Assembly: GCA_003133345.1 (NCBI GenBank)
Contig: PKXB01000188.1
Location: 4,806-19,594 of the forward strand
DNA: 14,789 nucleotides
Direction: 5' to 3'
Source: Hyphomicrobiales bacterium
GTDB taxonomy: Bacteria; Pseudomonadota; Alphaproteobacteria; Rhizobiales; Xanthobacteraceae
The translations under genes were made by a program, and so were the position numbers. Every line of letters starts with the position of its first letter. Position 1 is the stretch's first letter. This document shows positions 7,376 through 14,789 of the stretch, piece after piece. The notes under the pieces were generated by a model. It was given only the letters and a program-made list of their open reading frames with translations. It made no database searches and had not been told where the DNA came from.

Positions 7376-7417
7376 CCGGCGGGCGAGCGCTCCTTTTGAA
7401 AAGGCGCGCCCGCCCGG
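7376..7417 (+). other. GC-rich two-part hairpin in the leader of the beta-barrel gene
   Basis: GGCGGGCG (7378-7385) pairs with CGCCCGCC (7407-7414), and the flanking CCG/CGG can extend the stem past one bulged C. Inside an asymmetric internal loop, CCTTT (7392-7396) pairs with AAAGG around a TGA loop. The structure ends about 16 nt before the AGGAGG ribosome binding site. No T-run follows, so it is more likely a 5' leader structure than a terminator for hemH. Confidence 0.45.
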
Positions 7418-7432
7418 CGTTCAGCCGTGGGC

Positions 7433-7438
7433 AGGAGG
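7433..7438 (+). promoter_or_regulatory. Ribosome binding site of the beta-barrel gene
   Basis: AGGAGG is a near-perfect Shine-Dalgarno sequence. It lies 12 nt before GTG 7451, a long spacing, and inside the frame that would open at GTG 7427. It therefore argues for the 7451 start. Confidence 0.6.
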
Positions 7439-7450
7439 GCAGAGACAGCC

Positions 7451-9079
7451 GTGCCGCGTTTACGTCCCTTAACTCCGGTCACACCGCGCGGCGCACGCCT
7501 GCTCATGGCCGCCTGCGTGGCGCTGTGGAGCGCGGACGCGGTGGCGCAAACGGCAGCGCCGCCTTTCCCCGATCCGCTGGCGCCGAATCTGCAAACCGAT
7601 CCGCGCCAACCGCCGCGCTTCCAGAAATTCACGCGGCCGGGGCTAGTGCAATTGGGACCGCCCGCCACTTTCACGCCGCCCGCGTCAGGCGCCGGCGATA
7701 CCGGGTTCGATTCCACGAACAGCCGCAAAAAAGCCAAGGGCAAAGCGAAAGCCAAGTCGCCGGTGAGTGCGCAGGCGATCACGCCCGGATTGCCGACGCC
7801 GACGCCCGTTTCACGCTATCAGAAACCGGCGACTGAGTCCGCCGGCGGGGCTTATGCGCAAGCGCCTGGCGCGCCGCCGGTCGAGCTGGGGCCGATCCGC
7901 AAGCTGCCGCCGAAGCGCAAGGCGCATAGCGAGCCCGAGGATCCTTATGCGCCGCTCGGCGTGCAAACCGGCGCCTTCACGCTGTTCCCGGCGATCGAGT
8001 TGATCGGCGGCTACGACACCAATCCCGCGCATGCGCCCGGTGGCGGAGGCGCCTCGCTCTACAGCGTCGCGCCGGAACTGCAGATGCGGTCGAACTGGTC
8101 GCGCCACGAGCTCAAGGCCGACCTGCGCGGCAGCTACACCGGCTACAGCCCCGAGGCCACGCCGACGCTGAGCCGGCCAAACTTCAATGGTAAGGTGGAC
8201 GGCCGCGTCGACGTCACCCGCGACACTCGCATCGATCTCGCCACCCGCTTGCTGGTCGCGACCGACAATCCCGGCAGCCCGAACCTGCAACCCGGCCTCG
8301 CCAAGCTTCCGGTCTTCACCACCTTCGGCGGTAGCGGCGGTGTCACGCATCAGTTCAACCGCTTCGAATTGGGCATCAAGGGCGATGTCGAGCGCACCGT
8401 GTACCAGAACTCGACGCGGACCGACGGCAGCACCGCCAGCAACGCCGATCGCCAATACAATCAATATACCGGCACGCTGCGCGGCGGCTACGAAATGACG
8501 CCCGGCGTGAAGCCGTACGTGGAGGTCCGCGCCGATACCCGCGTGCACGATCTCAACGCCGATATCTCGAAGTATCAGCGCGATTCCAAGGGTCTCACCG
8601 GCACCATCGGCACCACCTTCGAATTAACGCGCCAGCTCACCGGCGACGTCGGCGTCGGCTATACGCGGCGCAACTACGAGGACCCGCGCCTCGAACAGAT
8701 CAAAGGACTGATCGTCAATGGGTCGTTGATCTGGACCGCCAGCGCGCTGACCACCGCCAAGCTTTCCGCCGCGTCATCGGTCGGCGAATCGACCGTCCCC
8801 GGCGTCTCCGGTCAGCTCTCTCGCGACATTGGGTTGCAGGTTGATCATTCGTTTCGCCGCTGGCTGATCGGCACGATCAAGATCGGCTTCGGGCTCGACG
8901 ACTATGTCGGTATGGACCGCGAGGACAAACGCTATTCTGCGGGCGTGGGCTTAACCTACAAGCTCAACCGCTCGGTCCAGATCAAGGGCGAGTTCCAGCA
9001 GAACTGGCTGCATTCGAATGTGGCCGGCACCGACTATACCTCGAGCGTCTTCCTGCTCGGGATCCGGTTCCAGCGCTGA
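7451..9079 (+). CDS. Putative outer-membrane beta-barrel protein (BBP2-like)
   Basis: This 542-residue protein is predicted to be an outer-membrane barrel. I chose GTG 7451 because AGGAGG lies upstream and the resulting N-terminus is a good signal peptide: arginines at 3, 5, 13 and 16, a hydrophobic core LLMAACVALW, and a likely cut AVA|QT after residue 32. Residues 33-175 are Pro/Ala/Lys-rich and probably periplasmic, with a basic RKKAKGKAKAK patch. From about residue 177 alternating polar and hydrophobic strands run to the end, with features such as ELIGGYDTNP, ELKADLRGSYTGY, DVGVGYTRRNYEDP and a terminal strand VFLLGIRFQR. GGYDTN at the first strand is usual in putative beta-barrel porin 2 (PF10082-like) proteins. 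The role is unknown; such proteins are often near polysaccharide genes, and galU converges with it here. Confidence 0.8.
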   Translation: MPRLRPLTPVTPRGARLLMAACVALWSADAVAQTAAPPFPDPLAPNLQTDPRQPPRFQKFTRPGLVQLGPPATFTPPASGAGDTGFDSTNSRKKAKGKAKAKSPVSAQAITPGLPTPTPVSRYQKPATESAGGAYAQAPGAPPVELGPIRKLPPKRKAHSEPEDPYAPLGVQTGAFTLFPAIELIGGYDTNPAHAPGGGGASLYSVAPELQMRSNWSRHELKADLRGSYTGYSPEATPTLSRPNFNGKVDGRVDVTRDTRIDLATRLLVATDNPGSPNLQPGLAKLPVFTTFGGSGGVTHQFNRFELGIKGDVERTVYQNSTRTDGSTASNADRQYNQYTGTLRGGYEMTPGVKPYVEVRADTRVHDLNADISKYQRDSKGLTGTIGTTFELTRQLTGDVGVGYTRRNYEDPRLEQIKGLIVNGSLIWTASALTTAKLSAASSVGESTVPGVSGQLSRDIGLQVDHSFRRWLIGTIKIGFGLDDYVGMDREDKRYSAGVGLTYKLNRSVQIKGEFQQNWLHSNVAGTDYTSSVFLLGIRFQR

Positions 9080-9096
9080 ACGTGGGCATTTTTTGA

Positions 9097-9143
9097 CGCA
9101 TGATCTTTTCCGAAAACCGGTTCCCACTTTTCGGGATCATGCG
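9097..9143. repeat. REP-like palindrome between convergent genes
   Basis: Outer arms CGCATGATC (9097-9105) and GATCATGCG (9135-9143) are perfectly complementary. Inner arms CCGAAAA (9110-9116) and TTTTCGG (9128-9134) form a second stem around an 11-nt loop that contains CCGGTT. A bulge of four T bases lies on one side only. The sequence closely resembles a palindromic element that I recall as very abundant between genes of Bradyrhizobium and relatives. It begins 17 nt after the beta-barrel stop and ends at the base before the galU stop codon, so it may end or protect both transcripts. Confidence 0.8.
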
Positions 9144-10025
9144 CTATTTCTCGCCGAGCAATCGGCGCAGCTCGCTGCGAAACGCCGGGGCGATATCCGG
9201 GCGCTCGAGCGCATAGGCGACATTGGCGGAGAGAAATCCGATCTTGGAGCCGCAGTCGAAGCTGCGGCCCTCGAATTTCAGACCGTAAAACGGCTGTGTG
9301 CGCGCCAGCGCCACCATGGCGTCGGTGAGCTGGATTTCGCCGCCGGTGCCGGCCACCTGCTTTTCCAAAAGATCGAAGATCTGCGGCTGCAGGATGTAGC
9401 GCCCGGTGATGGAAAGGTTGGACGGCGCCTCGGCCGCCTTCGGCTTTTCGACCATTTTGGTGATCTTGAAGGCCTTGCCCTTGGCGGCGCCGACGCCGAC
9501 CACGCCATACATATGGATGCGGTCGGCCGGCACTTCCTCCACCGCGAGAATATTGGCGTTGTCGTCGAGATCCTTGGCGGCATCGATCATCTGGGCCAGG
9601 CAGCCGCGCGGATGCTGCACCAGCACGTCGGGCAACAGCAGCGCGAACGGCTCGTTGCCGACCAGTTCGCGCGCGCACCAGATCGCATGGCCGAGGCCGA
9701 GCGGCGATTGCTGGCGGGTGAAGCTGAAAGTACCGGGCTCCGGCAAGTCCTGCGATAATAGCGCGAGGTCCGCCTTTTTGCCGCGCTCGACCAGGGTAAG
9801 CTCAAGCTCGAACTGGCGATCGAAATGGTCCTCGATCACCGCCTTGTGCCGGCCGGTGACGAAGATGAAATGCTCGATGCCGGCCTGGCGCGCTTCGTCC
9901 ACGACGTGCTGGATCAACGGCCGGTCCACCACGGGGAGCATTTCCTTCGGCATGGCCTTAGTCGCCGGCAGGAAGCGGGTTCCCAGGCCTGCGACCGGGA
10001 ATATGGCTTTGCGGATGCGGGTCAT
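9144..10025 (-). CDS. galU: UTP-glucose-1-phosphate uridylyltransferase GalU
   Basis: GalU makes UDP-glucose from UTP and glucose-1-phosphate, supplying exopolysaccharide, LPS and glucan synthesis in the cytoplasm. The 293-residue length is standard. The nucleotide-binding start is VAGLGTRFLPATK (11-23), followed by AMPKEMLPVVDRP, which holds the usual substrate-contacting lysines. QQSPLGLGHAIWCARE, FALLLPDVLV and MYGVVGVG are further family blocks, and GLKFEGRSFDCGSKIGFLSAN closes the domain. The start is ATG (complement of 10023-10025); the ribosome binding site is weak. The stop TAG touches the REP-like palindrome. It is transcribed away from the lytic transglycosylase, with which it shares a 175-bp divergent region. 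The identification is secure. Confidence 0.97.
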   Translation of the reverse strand: MTRIRKAIFPVAGLGTRFLPATKAMPKEMLPVVDRPLIQHVVDEARQAGIEHFIFVTGRHKAVIEDHFDRQFELELTLVERGKKADLALLSQDLPEPGTFSFTRQQSPLGLGHAIWCARELVGNEPFALLLPDVLVQHPRGCLAQMIDAAKDLDDNANILAVEEVPADRIHMYGVVGVGAAKGKAFKITKMVEKPKAAEAPSNLSITGRYILQPQIFDLLEKQVAGTGGEIQLTDAMVALARTQPFYGLKFEGRSFDCGSKIGFLSANVAYALERPDIAPAFRSELRRLLGEK

Positions 10026-10145
10026 GCGGGACTTAATCTTGGTTGCCGGGGCGATGATTCGTTCAGGCGAGCAGAAAGCATGGCGGCGGGCGTGGGTCCA
10101 GATGGGTTCCGGATGCTAGACCATTAACACCGTCGAAACGATATC

Positions 10146-10172
10146 GGGGCACCCATAAGGGGCACCGAGGGG
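10146..10172. repeat. GGGGCACC direct repeats in the galU/transglycosylase divergent region
   Basis: GGGGCACC occurs at 10146-10153 and 10159-10166, a 13-bp period, and a further GGGG follows at 10169-10172. The pair lies 29-55 bp before the transglycosylase start, where it could be a regulator site or part of the leader. The rest of the 175-bp gap (10026-10200) shows no confident promoter, though at least two divergent ones are expected. Confidence 0.3.
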
Positions 10173-10200
10173 CGATAAAAAGAGAAGCGGTATCGGCAAA

Positions 10201-11538
10201 ATGCGATTGATCCACCGCTATCTTCTGGCCGCGGTCCTGATGGTGGCCGCCGGCGCCGCCGCCATGGCGCAGACGCGCGACGACCGCTATTCCGGCGTGA
10301 CCGGGACGATCCCGCCAGCTGCCGTCGCTTCGCCGGCAGGCGGGCCAGACTGGAGCGGTGAATCGGGCTCATCCGGCGATCCCCGCATGACCGCCGCGGC
10401 GATCCGCGCGGCGGCGGTGAATTTCCATGGCTGCATCGAGCGCCTGTGGCCGCTGGCGGCCCGGCGCGGCATTTCGCACAACGTCTATGCGGCCTACACC
10501 GCGGTGCTGACGCCGGACCTGCGCATCATGGATCTGCTCGACGGGCAGCCGGAATTCACCAAGTCGTTCTGGGACTATCTCGATCTCTTGGTGAACGATG
10601 TGCGCATCGAGCAGGGCCGCACGCTACTGCAGCGCTACCGCGCGACCTTCGACGCGGTGGAGCGCGCCTACGGCGTCGACCGCTACGTCATCGCCGCGAT
10701 CTGGGGCGTGGAGACCAATTACGGCACGCTCGGCGGCGACCGTCCGGTGGTCCGCTCCACTGCCACGCTCGCCTGCATCGGCCGCCGGCAGAACTATTTC
10801 CGCGAGGAATTCCTATCGGCGCTGGAAATCCTCCAGCGCGGCGACGTCAAGCCCGACCGGCTGGTCGGCTCATGGGCCGGCGCCTTCGGCCCAACCCAGT
10901 TCATGCCGACCGCGTTCAAGCGCTTCGCGGTGGATTTCGACCACGACGGCCGCCGCGACGTGGTCGACTCGGTGCCTGACATCATCGCTTCGACCGCCAA
11001 CAATCTGAAGAAGGACGGCTGGGTCACCGGGCAGACCTGGGGTTACGAAGTCGTGGTGCCGGCGAACTTCAATTTTCTGCTCGCCGACCATGCGCGGTCG
11101 ATACCGATCCGTGACTGGGAGCGCTACGGGATTACGCGCCCCGGCAATAAGCCGTTCCCGCGTCCGGACGACCACGCATTCCTGCTGATCCCAGCCGGCG
11201 TGCAGGGCCCCGGTTTCATGATGCTGGCAAATTTCCGCGTCATCATGAGATACAATCCGGCCGAAGCCTATGCGCTGGCGATCGGCCACCTGACCGACCG
11301 CCTGCGCGGGGCTCCGTCATTCGTGCAAAACTGGCCGCGCTACGAGCGGGTACTGTCGCGCGGCGAGCGGCTGGAGTTGCAGCAATTGCTGGAACGGCAC
11401 GGCTACGACGTCGGCGAGCCGGACGGGCACCTCGGCGCCAGGACCAGGGCCGCGATCCGCGATTTCCAGACCAGAATCGGGCTAGTTCCCGACGGCTTTG
11501 CCTCGGCGGGCGTCCTCGACCAGCTGCGCGGCCGTTGA
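10201..11538 (+). CDS. Secreted lytic murein transglycosylase, MltB type, with peptidoglycan-binding domain
   Basis: This periplasmic enzyme should cleave the glycan strands of peptidoglycan to 1,6-anhydro products. Its 445 residues begin with a signal peptide (MRLIHRYLLAAVLMVAAG, cut AMA|QT after residue 23). The SLT_2/MltB domain covers about 75-360, starting with NFHGCIERLWPLAARRGIS. The catalytic glutamate is E171 in GVETNYGTLGG, and SWAGAFGPTQFMPT (224-237) is the usual substrate-cleft motif. A PG_binding_1 domain follows at about 385-445 (LQQLLERHGYDVGEPDGHLGARTRAAIRDFQ). There is no lipobox cysteine, so it is soluble or wall-bound rather than a lipoprotein as in E. coli MltB. ATG 10201 is the only start after an in-frame stop at 10156-10158; the ribosome binding site is poor. 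Confidence 0.93.
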   Translation: MRLIHRYLLAAVLMVAAGAAAMAQTRDDRYSGVTGTIPPAAVASPAGGPDWSGESGSSGDPRMTAAAIRAAAVNFHGCIERLWPLAARRGISHNVYAAYTAVLTPDLRIMDLLDGQPEFTKSFWDYLDLLVNDVRIEQGRTLLQRYRATFDAVERAYGVDRYVIAAIWGVETNYGTLGGDRPVVRSTATLACIGRRQNYFREEFLSALEILQRGDVKPDRLVGSWAGAFGPTQFMPTAFKRFAVDFDHDGRRDVVDSVPDIIASTANNLKKDGWVTGQTWGYEVVVPANFNFLLADHARSIPIRDWERYGITRPGNKPFPRPDDHAFLLIPAGVQGPGFMMLANFRVIMRYNPAEAYALAIGHLTDRLRGAPSFVQNWPRYERVLSRGERLELQQLLERHGYDVGEPDGHLGARTRAAIRDFQTRIGLVPDGFASAGVLDQLRGR

Positions 11539-11570
11539 GCCTGCCGGATAACCACCCGGCTACCTTCGAG

Positions 11571-11599
11571 TTGACATTTTTTGCGCGCTATTGACCCAT
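11571..11599 (+). promoter_or_regulatory. Candidate promoter of the DUF459 gene
   Basis: TTGACA at 11571-11576 is a perfect -35 hexamer in the 126-bp gap after the transglycosylase. The -10 position at 17-bp spacing reads ACCCAT, a poor match, though -10 elements of alphaproteobacteria are often degenerate. It would give a leader of about 60 nt before ATG 11665. Confidence 0.3.
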
Positions 11600-11664
11600 T
11601 CCGGGCGAAGGCCCTCTTCGCGGCTGGCCTTTTCCCTTGTAGATTAAGGTCTTGGGCGATCGGT

Positions 11665-13284
11665 ATGTTTGGCAAAATCCGGCTTTCGCGGTGGCTAATC
11701 GGGGTGGTCATTCTGGCCGTGGCCGAGTGCGCCAGCGTGGCCGCGGTAGAATTTGCGCTCACGCTGCCCGCCGAGGCCCAGCGCGCCGAGGACCGCTATC
11801 CCTTTCTGAGCCGCCAGCGTCAACAAGGAGGCTTCTTCGGGGGGTTCTTCGGCGGAGGAGGAGGCTTCAACTCGCGGTCCAATCCGGGCGAGAACCCGCC
11901 GCAGCAACCGCAAATTCAATATCAGTCTGATTTCTCGCATGCACCGAGCCCGCACAAGCCGGATGCGAATGCACCCGCGCCCACGACGTCGATCGTGGTG
12001 ATGGGCGACAGCATGGCCGACTGGCTCGCTTATGGACTGGAGGACGCGTTTTCGGACTCCCCAGAAATCGGCATCGTCCGTAAGAACAAAATTCATTCCG
12101 GGCTGTTGCGTTACGAGGCGAAAGGCGATCTCGACTGGTGGCACGTCGCGCGGGATATCCTCACGAAGGAGAAGCCCAATTACGTGATCATGATGCTCGG
12201 CGTCAGCGACCGCCAGAACATCCGTGAGCGCGATCTGGTCAAAGAGGCCGACAAGAACGCCAAGGACGAGCAGGACAAAAAAAATGCCAGCCAAAGCCCG
12301 CCGAACAAGGATCAGTCCGACGACCAGGATCAGCCGGCGGTCATTGCGCCCGAGCCGCAGCGCGGCAAAAGTGTCAACGGCATTATCGAATTTCGCAGCG
12401 ACAAATGGGCGGAGGTTTACTCGAAACGTATCGACGAAACGATTGCGGCTCTCAAGAGCAAGGGCGTGCCGGTGTTCTGGGTCGGCCTGCCGTCGATCCG
12501 CGGCACCAAATCCACCGCCGACGTGGTCTATCTCAACGACCTCTATCGCGCGCGCGCCGAGCGCGCCGGCGTGAACTATATCGACGTGTGGGACGGATTC
12601 GTGGACGAGGCCGGCAAGTACTCGAACTTCGGCCCGGACTATGAAGGCCAGATGCGGCGGCTGCGTTCGGGCGACGGCGTCTATTTCACCAAGTCCGGCG
12701 CCCGCAAGCTCGCGCACTATATCGAACGCGAAGTGCGCCGCTATATGAGCAATCGTGGGCCGGTGGCGCTCCCCTCTGGGCCGGTCGGGCCCTTGCCGGC
12801 CGACGCAAAATCGACAGTGCGGCCGGTGGTCGGACCGGTGGTGCCGCTCACCGTGACGCCGGGAAATTCCGAGGAACTGCTGGGCGGCGCCGGCAGTCAG
12901 CCGATGCATAGCGACGCCACCGCCAACCGCGTGTTGGTCAAGGGCGAGCCGGTGCCGGCCCCGCCCGGGCGCGCCGACGATTTTGTCTGGCCTCTAGGCA
13001 GCGACGGCAAGAATGTTCCGCCAGTGGCTAGCGCGCCCGCGGCACCCGCGTCGGCTACAGCGCCGGCGGCCGACGCGGTCGCCCGGACCGAGCCGCCCGC
13101 CGCCGCTGCAAAGCCATCGGAAGCGACCAAACGCGGGCCCGCCGCAAAGACCTCGCAGACCACGGGCGCCAAGCCTCGGCTCGAGCGCCCGGTGGAAATC
13201 AAGCGGCGGCCGCCGCAAAGCGACGTGCCGCGCCCGCCGGGGTCGGTTCCGCAGTCCGGCGGCCCATTCGGCTGGCAGCGATAA
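11665..13284 (+). CDS. Secreted DUF459-family SGNH/GDSL hydrolase-like protein
   Basis: This 539-residue protein starts with a signal or anchor segment (WLIGVVILAVAECASVAAV, possible cut AEA|QR after 38), so it acts in the envelope. The core at about 105-362 is a DUF459/SGNH fold: MGDSMADWLAYGL with nucleophile S116, the third block GVSDRQ (179-184), and DGVYFTKSGARKLAHYIE starting at D337. The usual Asn of block III is Ser181 and the usual His of DxxH is Tyr340, so activity is uncertain. Low-complexity parts flank it: a Gly/Phe run at 53-68, a charged insert at about 193-237 and a Pro/Ala-rich tail from about 365. ATG 11665 was preferred to TTG 11581 because it gives the signal sequence; its ribosome binding site is weak. 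The gene converges with gltD, 22 nt apart. Confidence 0.82.
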   Translation: MFGKIRLSRWLIGVVILAVAECASVAAVEFALTLPAEAQRAEDRYPFLSRQRQQGGFFGGFFGGGGGFNSRSNPGENPPQQPQIQYQSDFSHAPSPHKPDANAPAPTTSIVVMGDSMADWLAYGLEDAFSDSPEIGIVRKNKIHSGLLRYEAKGDLDWWHVARDILTKEKPNYVIMMLGVSDRQNIRERDLVKEADKNAKDEQDKKNASQSPPNKDQSDDQDQPAVIAPEPQRGKSVNGIIEFRSDKWAEVYSKRIDETIAALKSKGVPVFWVGLPSIRGTKSTADVVYLNDLYRARAERAGVNYIDVWDGFVDEAGKYSNFGPDYEGQMRRLRSGDGVYFTKSGARKLAHYIEREVRRYMSNRGPVALPSGPVGPLPADAKSTVRPVVGPVVPLTVTPGNSEELLGGAGSQPMHSDATANRVLVKGEPVPAPPGRADDFVWPLGSDGKNVPPVASAPAAPASATAPAADAVARTEPPAAAAKPSEATKRGPAAKTSQTTGAKPRLERPVEIKRRPPQSDVPRPPGSVPQSGGPFGWQR

Positions 13285-13296
13285 TTCAAGCCTGAA

Positions 13297-13314
13297 CGCG
13301 GTAGCGCTAGCGCG
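13297..13314. other. Near-palindrome across the gltD stop
   Basis: The 18 bases CGCGGTAGCGCTAGCGCG differ from their reverse complement at one symmetric pair of positions. The element spans the gltD stop codon and the end of the 22-bp gap to the convergent DUF459 gene. It could end transcription from both sides, but no T-run is present. Confidence 0.3.
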
Positions 13315-14749
13315 GCAGCGTCGTCGACCCCATCAGGAATTTGTCGACCGCGTGCGCGGCTTGCCGCCCTTCGCGGATCGCCCATACCACCAGCGACTGG
13401 CCGCGGCGCATGTCGCCGGCGGCGAACACCTTAGGCACCGACGTCACATATTGCACAGTATCGGCGTTGACATTGCCTCGGCTGTCGAGCGCCACGCCGA
13501 GCGCCTTGAGCATGCCTTCGTGCAGCGGATGCACGAAGCCCATGGCGAGCAGCACCAGATCGGCCTCGATCTCGAACTCGCTGCCGGGCACTGGCTTGAA
13601 CTTCGCGTCCGCGTGTACGCAGTGCAGTTTCTTGACGTGGCCGTTCTCGCCGCTGAATTTCTGCGTCAGCACGGCGAATTCACGCTCGACGCCTTCCTCA
13701 TGGCTTGACGAGACGCGCAGCTTGAGCGGCCAATCCGGCCAGACGATCATTTTGTTCTCGTGCTCGGGCGGCTGCGGCATGATCTCGAAATTGGTCACCG
13801 ATACCGCGCCCTGGCGGATCGAGGTGCCGATGCAGTCGGAGCCGGTATCGCCGCCGCCGATCACGACGACCTTCTTGTCCGTGGCGAGGATCGGCTCGAC
13901 ATTGCCCTGCGGCTCGTTGCTCACGCGCCGGTTCTGCTGCGGCAGGAACTCCATGGCGAAATGGACGCCCTTGAGTTCGCGGCCGGGAACCGGCAGGTCG
14001 CGCGGTTTCTCGGCGCCGCCGCTGAGCACCACGGCGTCGTGCTCCTTGAGCAATTTCTCTACGGCCAAATTGACGCCGACATCGGCGCCGTAATGGAACG
14101 CCACGCCCTCCGCCAGCATCTGCTCGACGCGGCGCTCGACGTGAATCTTTTCCATCTTGAAGTCGGGAATGCCGTAGCGCAGCAGGCCGCCGGCCTTGGC
14201 CCAGCGCTCATAGACATGCACCTCATGCCCGGCGCGCGCGAGCTGTTGCGCGCAGGCGAGGCCGGCCGGTCCCGAACCGACAATCGCTACCTTCTTGCCG
14301 GTCTTGTGCGACGGCACCTCCGGCTTCAAGCCTTTCGCGATCGCGCGGTCGGCGATCTCGCACTCGATGGTTTTGATGGTGACCGGATTGTCGTTGATGT
14401 TGAGCGTGCAGGACGCCTCGCACGGCGCCGGACAGACGCGGCCGGTGAAGTCCGGAAAATTATTGGTCGAGTGCAGATTGCGCGCGGCTTCGTCCCAATG
14501 GCCGCGGTAGACGAGGTCGTTCCAGTCCGGAATCTGGTTGTTGACCGGGCAGCCGGTGGGCGCGCCGGTGAGGCGGCTGGTGCCGTGGCAATAGGGCACG
14601 CCGCAATCCATGCAGCGCGCGGCCTGGTCGCGGATTTCCTTATCCGGCAACGGCAGCACGAATTCGTGCCAATGCTTTATGCGCTCCGCAACCGGCTGGT
14701 AATCGCGGTCCTCACGCTCGAATTCAAGAAACCCCGTGACCTTACCCAT
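13307..14749 (-). CDS. gltD: Glutamate synthase [NADPH] small subunit GltD
   Basis: GltD passes electrons from NADPH through FAD to the large subunit GltB, which makes glutamate from glutamine and 2-oxoglutarate, the main ammonia assimilation route with glutamine synthetase. The 480 residues are of normal length. Iron-sulfur cysteines are C46, C49, C54 and C67 ([10 protein letters not shown]...GCP) and C106, C110, C114 ([10 protein letters not shown]). The FAD fold is [14 protein letters not shown] (154-167) and the NADPH fold [15 protein letters not shown] (294 on). The C-terminal FAD motif [22 protein letters not shown] is complete. The start ATG (complement of 14747-14749) is 1 nt from the gltB stop, so the two are coupled and co-transcribed. 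All expected motifs are intact. Confidence 0.97.
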   Translation of the reverse strand: MGKVTGFLEFEREDRDYQPVAERIKHWHEFVLPLPDKEIRDQAARCMDCGVPYCHGTSRLTGAPTGCPVNNQIPDWNDLVYRGHWDEAARNLHSTNNFPDFTGRVCPAPCEASCTLNINDNPVTIKTIECEIADRAIAKGLKPEVPSHKTGKKVAIVGSGPAGLACAQQLARAGHEVHVYERWAKAGGLLRYGIPDFKMEKIHVERRVEQMLAEGVAFHYGADVGVNLAVEKLLKEHDAVVLSGGAEKPRDLPVPGRELKGVHFAMEFLPQQNRRVSNEPQGNVEPILATDKKVVVIGGGDTGSDCIGTSIRQGAVSVTNFEIMPQPPEHENKMIVWPDWPLKLRVSSSHEEGVEREFAVLTQKFSGENGHVKKLHCVHADAKFKPVPGSEFEIEADLVLLAMGFVHPLHEGMLKALGVALDSRGNVNADTVQYVTSVPKVFAAGDMRRGQSLVVWAIREGRQAAHAVDKFLMGSTTLPR

Positions 14750-14750
14750 A

Positions 14751-14789
14751 CTATTCCGCAGCCTGCATCGTGGCGGCCTTCTCCTTTGC
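14751..14789 (-). CDS. gltB: 3' end of glutamate synthase large subunit GltB
   Basis: The complement of the last 39 bases reads [12 protein letters not shown] followed by TAG (complement of 14751-14753). These 12 codons lie directly upstream of gltD with a 1-nt gap. The short sequence is not diagnostic alone, but its position and its Ala-rich ending, similar to what I recall for GltB proteins of this group, make it the end of gltB. The gene continues beyond the window. Confidence 0.8.
   Translation of the reverse strand, partial: AKEKAATMQAAE

Noticed and set aside
11543..11560. GCCGG/CCGGC hairpin after the transglycosylase stop
   Set aside because: Only 5 bp of stem with an 8-nt loop and no T-run, so not a convincing terminator.
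11695..12909. 404-codon open frame opposite the DUF459 gene
   Set aside because: Antisense shadow; the + frame has the signal sequence and the GDS block.
1..14789. Defence island, toxin-antitoxin, CRISPR, prophage or insertion sequence
   Set aside because: No effector, nuclease, transposase, integrase or regularly spaced repeat array was found. All long genes belong to transport, haem, envelope or glutamate synthesis families.

Overview
The window is about 14.8 kb of GC-rich, densely coding DNA. The protein families, gene packing and repeats point to an alphaproteobacterium of the Hyphomicrobiales, most likely near Bradyrhizobium, Rhodopseudomonas or related Xanthobacteraceae/Nitrobacteraceae. 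That placement is inference from protein style, the gltBD arrangement and a palindromic repeat of a kind common in those genomes; no 16S or other marker is present. I see no tRNA, rRNA, CRISPR array, insertion sequence or phage gene.

Region 1 (1-7296, + strand) is one tight gene run: the 3' part of livG, then livH, livM, livK and livF, a PaaK-like adenylate-forming enzyme, and hemH. Five genes give a branched-chain amino acid-type (HAAT) ABC importer: two ATPases, two permeases and a secreted binding protein. A CoA-ligase-like enzyme 3 nt behind livF suggests the imported compound is a carboxylic acid, such as an aromatic or acyl acid, rather than an amino acid, but the substrate cannot be read from sequence. 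The ligase lacks the usual Gly/Ser/Thr-rich ATP loop. Its stop codon overlaps the start of ferrochelatase (hemH) as ATGA, so the last step of haem synthesis is translationally linked to a transport operon. A strong hairpin with a T-rich tract lies between livK and livF and probably sets the binding protein to ATPase expression ratio.

Region 2 (7297-13306) is an envelope block. A leader with repeated TTAACC motifs and a GC-rich hairpin precedes a putative outer-membrane beta-barrel protein. It converges with galU (UDP-glucose pyrophosphorylase, - strand) across a REP-like palindrome that touches the galU stop codon. Divergent from galU is a secreted MltB-type lytic transglycosylase with a C-terminal peptidoglycan-binding domain. 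Next comes a secreted DUF459/SGNH-type protein in which two of the four signature residues appear substituted.

Region 3 (13307-14789, - strand) is gltD, the small subunit of NADPH glutamate synthase, with the last 12 codons of gltB just upstream at the window edge.

Most of this is housekeeping and ordinary accessory metabolism. I found no clear new multi-gene system. The best leads are the altered ligase and its coupling to hemH, the altered SGNH protein, and several intergenic structures.
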